Part shown: piece by piece, positions 56,945 to 64,000 of the stretch
How the letters are laid out: each line of letters opens with the position of its first letter
How positions within the stretch are numbered: position 1 is the first letter of the stretch
The notes under the pieces: model-generated
What the model saw: the letters and a program-made list of their open reading frames with translations, nothing else
Told to the model about the DNA's origin: nothing
Database searches by the model: none
Translations under genes and position numbers: made by a program
Assembly: GCF_035046485.1 (NCBI RefSeq)
Contig: NC_085137.1
Span: 132,064,703-132,128,702, forward strand
Length of the DNA stretch: 64,000 nt
Source: Aedes albopictus
Taxonomy: Eukaryota > Arthropoda > Insecta > Diptera > Culicidae
Direction: 5' to 3'

Positions 56945-57693
56945 GCATGAGCATGAGCATGAGCATGAGCATGAGCATAGATGACCGCACAATTCGTAGT
57001 TGCTACTCCGTGATTGACCAGAGCAATCGAAATTGCACAAGGAACCAATGAATAGGGCTTGGGACTAGCTTACTATTCTCAATGTACACAGGTCGAGAGC
57101 TCTCAACTTTAATAAGGTCAATAACGGCGCCGGCCACGTCCTTACGGTCATCGAGGATGGAAGGGAATGTTAGTAAGACAAACGTTGTTACAAAGACCGC
57201 GACTCGCTGCATCTCCACGTTTGTCTCAGGAAGGAATTTTTTGTTAGTAGGGTAAGGTACATTGTCAGTCCGGGAGTCACCTATGGTTGGTGATATGATT
57301 TGACAATGGATCAATATACACAAACCGCCGTTAACAACCGACCACTTTTCGACGCAAAAACTAGCCAAAAAGAAAATTCTATCGCGCGTCTCCACTCCAC
57401 TAGGGAGCAGAAACCTTTAGTCTCTTCCACACAGAAATACACTGAACGCGACTCACTTGTCGGCGCCCGGATTTTTCTCGACCGACGAGCCCGAACTCAC
57501 ACTTTTCACTCTTTTGTGTAAATGCAAAAAATGAAAGAAAATATTTATTATCAACTAAAAGTGTATTGGAAACTAGCGCCGAAGGGAAGCGAAAAATTCG
57601 GAACCGACTCAACCACGGCTCGCGCACACTCGTCCCGTCGTCGGAGCCCCGCAGAGAGAAGAGAAAAAAAAATCGCAAAAATCTACACTACTC
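56945..57693 (-). mobile_element. retroposed element with GCTCAT-repeat tail
   Basis: A 24-bp duplication beginning TCTGGACAGATGAATAAAAT is present at 56921-56944 and 57694-57717. On the minus strand the element is 749 bp and ends in (GCTCAT)n, a simple-repeat tail expected of a LINE-mobilised sequence. It shares its 3' body with 10206-10560. A 130-codon minus frame (57003-57395) has no known domain. It may be an internally deleted LINE or a SINE-like derivative. Confidence 0.7.
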
Positions 57694-57759
57694 TCTGGAC
57701 AGATGAATAAAATATGAAATGAAAAATGTTAAATACCTAGAAACAAAAAAAAAACAACA

Positions 57760-59250
57760 GTTTTGTATGAAAATCAGCGGCGTATGCCGTACCATGCCGT
57801 CAATACCTCGTTCGGCGGCGTGAGAGTAAAAAAGTGTCGGTGGTGGCGGCACACAGGACTATCCACGCAGCTACTTTTGTTAGTTTGGAATACCGGAGAC
57901 GTTCAGTTGTGTGTTTTAAAAACCGAACATCGCAGGCGGGCTGCGGTTTTGGCTCCTCCCGTTTTTGCTCGCCAAATTGCGACTTTGGCGTTCCTGCTTC
58001 TCTAGAGACATGTAAAACACTTCTAACAGACTGTTAATCCACTATTTCACAGTCTACATAATAAATCGTTTACGGCTTCTCCTTCGTGAATACTTTTCTC
58101 ACCAAATTCCCTCCGTCCACTGCGTTCGGTTCCCATTGCAACGCGCCTTGTACAGCTCCTTCTTCTCTCCCAGGCTGACGTATTTGGGAACGATAGCAGA
58201 ATTATATATTTCTCAATTTCACGAGCCATTAATGTTATGACGGTGATTACGGTGATATCTACATAATAATCGTTTAAAAAGTTTGTAGTCATAGTTTTAA
58301 ATCGTTGTTTGACTGAGAGGAGAGGGTTTCGGGCTCGTTTGCGCTCCTTCGCCGCGCTGCTGTCTCCGTCTCTAATCCCGTTTTCGTTGGATATGGGATT
58401 TTAAATGACCTATCACTTGTTTTCGTGAACTAGGCTTTCCACGTTTTCCGTCGCCCGTCCGTCGTCATCCTCCCTCTGCCCTAACGACGACGACGATGGG
58501 CTCTGGCTGCTGGGAGAGTGCCATTATGCTGGGGCCCTAACTAACTAAGTACATATATCAACAACAAAACGGCGCGCTCGGTACAACATAAACCGACAGA
58601 AGAAGGCGGCTTTCGTTCTCTGGTTAGCATAAAAACCAGCGACGGCCCCAAGATGATTATAAAGAGTTTGGTGCTGGTGGTGGTGCACCTCAGCTCAGCT
58701 TGGATCAGCCAAAGGTGCGAGAGGAAAACGGCGAGAATTTAATTCGAATTTAAATGTGTAATTTTGGTCACGACTATTTTCGTATCGTTCCGAGTTCCTC
58801 CTAATGCTCTCGAGCGCGCGGAGGGACCTCGGTCTCGTCATCGTCGTCGTCGTCGTCGTTGTTGCTGCATTTTGGCTCCGATACCTAGTGTACCTAGTGC
58901 GGGATCGAGGACCACGGAGGGACAAATCCATTTCTGATTACACTGTTGCCCGTTTGGCGTTGTTTTAGCAGGAGAGCGGAATGACACGAGCATGCCGGGG
59001 TCAAATGTTGCCCCCACGCCGATGTTAGGTTATATAAACTTTTACTCCGAGAAGAGAAAAAAGGGAAACCTGTCAGTTTAGTGTGCAGCGAAGATAAATA
59101 CTTTTCACCTAATAAATCCAAATGGTTATGGCTGAGACTGGCTTGCTCTTGGAGAGTACATCTCGATATAAGATTTTTTTGAACTTGTTTTAGATTTTTC
59201 CTGAAACATTTCTGTTGAAAAATTTTAAATAATTGAACAACAGTTTTGGA
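57760..59250. other. GC-richer low-copy-looking region, possible host 5' sequence
   Basis: It lacks recognisable repeats and has a balanced composition, with GAC/CGT trinucleotide runs at 58480-58497 and 58838-58862. Possible promoter-like features are TTATAAAG at about 58658 followed about 30 bp on by CTCAGCTCAGC, and TATATAAA at about 59031 followed by TCAGTT at about 59073. A 29-codon frame at 58653 could be a signal-peptide exon. All are weak individually. Confidence 0.3.
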
Positions 59251-59355
59251 CAATCTTAGGGATAATTGTTAGGAAAAATCCTAGCAAAAGAGAGCGTTGA
59301 AAAAATCCTGACAGAATGTTTGTTGAAGTTGAAGTTATTCCACGGAGAATTCAAT

Positions 59356-59415
59356 GACGTGATTAAACGGTGGAAGCAGCACATCGATGAGCACCTGAAT
59401 GGTGTGAAAAATAAA
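59356..59415 (+). pseudogene. tiny RTE-like relic
   Basis: VIKRWKQHIDEHLNGV matches the segment before the RT in copy 1 (VIERWKQHFDQHLNGV). Only about 18 codons survive and the flanks are unrelated. Confidence 0.65.
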
Positions 59416-59419
59416 TGCA

Positions 59420-60099
59420 GTGGGAAAATTTGTTTCGCCACAGTAGCAGATAACTGGAATGCATTAGGTCTCACGTCAAGAGTAGATAAGGACACCCAAA
59501 TTCTTAATGGACTTTTGTATGGCATCTGTTTCTGAGGGTTACACAAATGAATCGGCATTATTAAAAAAAGCGACTTTATCACACTCATAAAAATCCCGGT
59601 ATTAATCTCCATTGAAAGTTATCAAAACAATCAAATTCACTTTCAATACAGTCATCCACGAGAGAAAAAAAGGATCACATAATCTCCAGAGTAAATTATG
59701 CAAGTCATAAATAACCAATAAAACAACTTGAACCGAGCGGACAGACAGACGGGAATCTGACAGATTTTATTAGCGGTTCTGGAAGGCGCGTGATCAGATT
59801 TCAGGACTAGCACGCTGATGATGGTGCTGCCAGTCAGTCAGCAGTGGTTGGTGTTGTTTAAAGTGGATTAAATTGGTGCCATATATCATTTTCGATAACT
59901 ATATTTGCCGGGAGTGACCCGTGGCGTTAGGTATGAGACTAAACGTTTCGCTACAATGTTTGTTGCGATAAGCATTCAGTTATTTATAATGAAGTGTTTT
60001 TATTTGATTTGAAATACATCGCTTAGATATAAAACCATAACGTGTAACACATTTCATCAAAGGCCGAATACAACATGCAAGCTGAACTAACCTAGAGAA
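59420..60099. other. gene-free stretch
   Basis: No repeat or gene recognised. It contains CCAGTCAGTCAGCAGTGG at about 59830, which resembles a doubled arthropod initiator, without supporting downstream elements. Confidence 0.35.
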
Positions 60100-62050
60100 A
60101 TCGCGAAGTTGATCGAAGGAATCCCAGAAGGTGTTTATGGAGGAATCCCTGTAGGAGTCCTTGAAGGAGTTCTTGGAAAAATCTCTCCAAAATTTCCAGG
60201 AGAAATTCCTCAAAGAATACCAGGGAAAATCTCTGAAGGTATTCGTGAAGAGTTTCTGAAAGAAAAACATCTAGAGGAATATTTTAATAAACTCCAAAAG
60301 AAACCGCTGACGATTTTTTCCTGAAAAATTAAAATAAGAAGTTCCTGGAGAAATCCCTGGATCAATACATGAAAAACTTTTTGGATGTTTCAATGGGAAA
60401 ACTCCTGCAGAAATCCCAGGAGTAGTTACTGGAGGAATCCTTCAAGGAATCGTAGAAAAATCTCTCAAGGAGCTTTGAAAAAAATTTCTTAAATAATTCC
60501 TAAAGGAATTCCATGAGAAATCACTAACCTTCGAGCGATCGCGCTGTTGTATTTTGTACAACACGTTGAAAAAATCTCACTTTTTGTATTCAGCATTAGC
60601 GTGGTGCTGACGCAGGTAGTCAACCGCGCGAGTTACGGAAAGCTGAAAGGATTTCGTGAAAGAATCCCTGGGTTAGTTTCTGGAGAAATCCCTGGGTTAG
60701 TTTCTGGAAAAATCGCTGAAGGAGTTTTTGAAAAGAAGGAAGATTTTTAGAAGGAATTCTTGGAACAAATCCTGAAGGAGTTCCAAGACAAATCATAGAA
60801 GGAGTTCCTGTGGAATTTTTTGAAGGAATTCCTGCGGAAATCTCTCCAGTAATTCAAAAGAAATCCCAGAAAAAAATCTAGGAAGAATCTCCGAAGAATT
60901 TCTGAAAGAATCCTTGAAGAAATACCTGAAGGAGTTCCTGGAAAAATCTCTCCAAGAGTAAATGCTCCAGAAACTTCAGCAGAAATCTCTCAAAGAACTC
61001 CAGGAGAATTCTCTGAATGATTCCAGGAAGACTGCCTGAAAGAATCCCTAAAAAAAATAATCACTGATGCACTTCCTGCTAAATCCTTGAAGAAACTCCT
61101 GGAGAAGTTCCTCTAGGATATCTAGAAAAAATCCCAGGCAAATCCGTCAAAGAGCTCCAGGAGGAACTCCTTGAAAAATATCTTAAAAAAATCCTGTAGA
61201 CATCACAAAAAGAGACCCTGAAGAAGTTCCTGGCGAAATCTCTGAAGGATTTCCAAGAGAAATCCTTGAAGGAATTTGAGAAGAAATCCCTTAATGAGTT
61301 TCTGAAGAAATTTCTCAAACAATTTCAGTAAAAATATCTAAAGCAATTACAGGAAAAAAATCATGAATAAATTCCTGGAGGAATCCCCGAAACAGTTCAT
61401 GAAGAAACCCTTCAATTCTGGAGAAATCCCTGGAGGAGTCCTTGAAGAAATATCTGAAAAAAAAAAATGGAAAAAAACTGAAGGAATTTCTGAAAAAAAA
61501 AATCTTGGAGGTATCCCTGCAGAAATTTCTGGAAAAATCCTGGAGAAAACCAAGATGAACTATTTGGTTGATAACTTAAGAAATTCCTGAAGGAATTCGA
61601 GAAAAAAAACTAGAGGCATCTTTAAAGGATCTTCTACAGGAATCCTTGAACGAACTCTAGGAGAAATATCAGATGGAACTTCTCGGCGAATGTCTGCAAG
61701 AATTTGTGAATAAATCTCTAAATAAATTCCAGGAGAAATTGCCATGAACAAAAATCTTCAAAGAAATCCCGGCCAAATACCTCTAAGAATTTCAACAAAA
61801 AACCCTGGAGGAATTCTTAAAAAAATAGAGTTTCTGGAGGAATCCTTGGAGGAGTATTAGGAGGAGTTCCTTAAGGAGTTCCTCTAGAAATTAATGAAAG
61901 AGTTCCTGGAGAAATCCCGAAGTAGATAATGAAGAAATTCCTCAAGGGATTTCAGGAAAACACCCAAAAAAAAATCAAGAGGAAATCCCTGGAAGATTTC
62001 TTGCAGAAATTCTTGGAGGAGTTCCTGGAGAAGTCCATAAAGGCATGGAT
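60100..62050 (+). repeat. degenerate 12-bp GGAATTCCTGAA array, + polarity
   Basis: About 1.95 kb of GAAATCCCTGGAGGAGTTCC-type units with 12/24-bp periodicity. It has a short break at about 60540-60640. Many frames without stops are caused by the period; none is a gene. Confidence 0.8.
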
Positions 62051-62239
62051 GCTTTCGCTCACCTGGTAATCGTTTAAATCATTTATCTATAACTCAGTTC
62101 AGAAGCTTGTTACTACAATGTGATGCTCAGTAAACTTGTAGGGCAGTGTTTTCCCTAGAATCATCAACAAAGACGCCATATTCTAACTCTTTTATTTACG
62201 GCGTAAAGGTGTTAGTACCACCTACTGTTACTAAACGAT

Positions 62240-64000
62240 TGATTGTTCCAGTGTGTTTTTTTTTCGAGAATTCCTCCAGTAATTTCTCCAGGGATTCCCA
62301 AAGGAATGTCAACAGAAATTCTTTTATGTATTTCTGCAAATGTTCCTTCAAAGATTTCTTCAGGAAAAATTCGAAATATTTCAGCAAGAATATCTTCCAG
62401 AAATCCTTACAAGAAATTTCACCAGAGATTAGCTATAGCTAAATAAATATTAATCCAGTAGTTCTTTTAAACATTATTCAAAACATTCTTTTGGGAGTCC
62501 ATCCAAAGATTCCAACAATAATTTGTCCAACAATCATTGAAGACATGGATTCCTTCATATTTTTTCCTACAGAAATTCTATCAGGAATTTGTTCGGAAAG
62601 CTTTCCTGGGATTTCCTTAGGAATTCCTCATGGGATTGCTTGGGATTCTTTCAGGAACTAATCCAGTACTTCTTTCAGGGACTGTTTAGGGATTCCATTA
62701 AGAATGCCTCTAGGAATTGCTTCCGGGATTCCTCCTGGGGTTTCGTCAGGAACTCCTGCAGGGATTCCTTCTGGAACTGCTACAGGGATTCCTCAATCAT
62801 TTCCTCCACGAATTTTTCTTAGAATTCCTTCAGGATTTCTCCAGGAATCCATCTAAAATTTCTTCAGGAATTCTTCCAGGGATTCCTCCACGAATTTATT
62901 CAAAGATTCCTCCAAAAATGATTCCAGGGATTCCTCTGGGAATTGCTGCAGGGATCCCCCTAAAAATGCCTCTAGAGTTTCCTCCAGAAATTCCTCCAGG
63001 AATTTTTCTAGAGATTGTTCCAGGAGTATTTCTAGAGATTCCTCCGTTAATCCCTGCAGGCATTTCTCTAGGATATCCTCCAGGGATGCCTTCATGGATT
63101 CCTCCAAGAATTTCTGCAGGGATTAACTCGAGAATTCCTTCTGTGATTCTTTCTGGAACAACTTATATAAAAAAAAAATCCTCCAAAGATTATCACAGGA
63201 ACTCTTCTTAGAATTCCTTCAGGAATTCCTCATTGTATTCTTCAAGGAACTCCTCCAGGAATTCAGTTTAGGGGTTCCCTTAGGAGTTCCTCTTGAAATG
63301 GTTTCTGGGATTCCTTCTGTAATTTCTTCAGGAAACTATTTTAAAGATTCCTCCAGAATTTTTTCCTTTAATTCCATCTGCGATATCTTCAGGAATTATT
63401 CCTGGTATTAATCTACAAATTCCTTAAGAGAGTCAATTTCTTCAGGAATTCCTCTAAGAATTTTTCCAGGGATACCTGCAAGGATTCCAGGGAATTTCTG
63501 AAGGGATTTACAAAGTCCTCCAGAAAATTTATTCAGAGATTCCTCTAGAAATTCCGCCAGAAATTCCACTAGAGATTTCTTTAGGAGTTCTTTTTAAGAT
63601 TCATTCAGGAATTGCTACAGGCATTCCTCCAGGAATCCTCCAGGGTTTCCTAAATGCACAGAAATTTATTCAGAAAATCTTCAAGGGATTCTTCCAAGGA
63701 TTTTTTCCAGAGACTCGTACTTGAATTCATCCAAAAAATTCTCCAGAAATTACTTCAGGAAATCCTGCAAGAATTCCACCAGGAATTCTCCTAGCCATTT
63801 TTCCAGGAAAATTTTCTGGCATTCTTCCAAAGATTCCTCCTTGGATTCTTACAGAGATTTCTCCAGGACAGCGATTGCTCCAGGAATTCAACTAGATATT
63901 CCTCCAAGAATTACTCCAGGGTTTCCTCGAGGAATTATTCCGGGAATTTCTTCAGGGATTCCTCTTGGATTTTCACCAGTATTTTCTCTAGGAAATCCTT
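62240..64000 (-). repeat. degenerate 12-bp array, reversed polarity
   Basis: On the + strand units read GATTCCTCCAGGAATTCCTC, the complement of the preceding array. 24-bp periodicity is clear near 62880-63120. It runs off the window edge. The 164-codon frame at 62717-63211 is an artefact of the period. Confidence 0.8.

Noticed and set aside
57003..57395. 130-codon minus-strand frame as a host or viral-derived gene
   Set aside because: No recognised domain, and it lies within a retroposed element with a simple-repeat tail; nothing supports a viral origin.
62717..63211. 164-codon open frame rich in Ile-Pro/Leu-Glu patterns
   Set aside because: It lies wholly inside the 12-bp repeat field; the period is divisible by three, so all frames give repetitive stop-poor translations on both strands.

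Overview
The window is eukaryotic, AT-rich, intergenic-type DNA. It is almost certainly from an Aedes mosquito (aegypti or albopictus cannot be separated here). The main reason is three copies of what I recognise as the tRNA-derived SINE Feilai. Supporting signs are R1-clade and RTE-like non-LTR retrotransposons, many TA-flanked fold-back MITEs, and long degenerate 11-12 bp repeat fields. I see no intact host protein gene, no functional rRNA or tRNA gene and no CRISPR array. Nearly everything that can be named is a transposable element, a relic of one, or a simple repeat. Long open frames occur only in retrotransposon reverse transcriptases or as artefacts of repeats whose period is a multiple of three.

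Layout. 1-8.2 kb: a non-LTR relic, a 1.65 kb inverted-repeat element, SINEs, and unannotated AT-rich DNA. 8.2-13.6 kb: two copies of one non-autonomous hAT-like family (TIR TAGAGGGTCTTG, CCCGGG-rich subtermini), each with a perfect 8-bp target-site duplication (TSD). 14-20.5 kb: a MITE, a hAT-like element, degenerate repeats, a probable solo LTR and Feilai copies. 20.5-26.6 kb: low-copy-looking DNA, a CGCATAA-motif cluster, a TA-flanked element and a decayed RTE-like copy. 26.8-29.4 kb: the 5' half of an R1-clade retrotransposon. 29.4-54.8 kb: a 25.4 kb block bounded by long inverted repeats and a 6-bp TSD, inserted into the R1 ORF2. 54.8-56.2 kb: the R1 remainder and a third RTE-like copy. 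56.2-64 kb: degenerate 12-bp arrays in two polarities, a retroposed element, and one GC-richer stretch (57.8-59.1 kb) that is the best place to look for host regulatory or 5' gene sequence.

The central result is the 25.4 kb block at 29438-54841. Its ends are inverted copies beginning CACTATGGGCC. The flanking CGTGCG duplication reconstitutes the interrupted R1 reading frame exactly (Leu-Ser-Arg-Ala | Arg-Ala-Cys-Asp). Comparing the two arms exposes later insertions against their empty sites. The block holds a complete RTE-like element carrying a Feilai, a 2.56 kb fold-back element built of satellite-like units, and a nest several insertions deep. A 6-bp TSD with long TIRs fits Maverick/Polinton best among known superfamilies, but no Polinton gene is visible, so the superfamily is unresolved.
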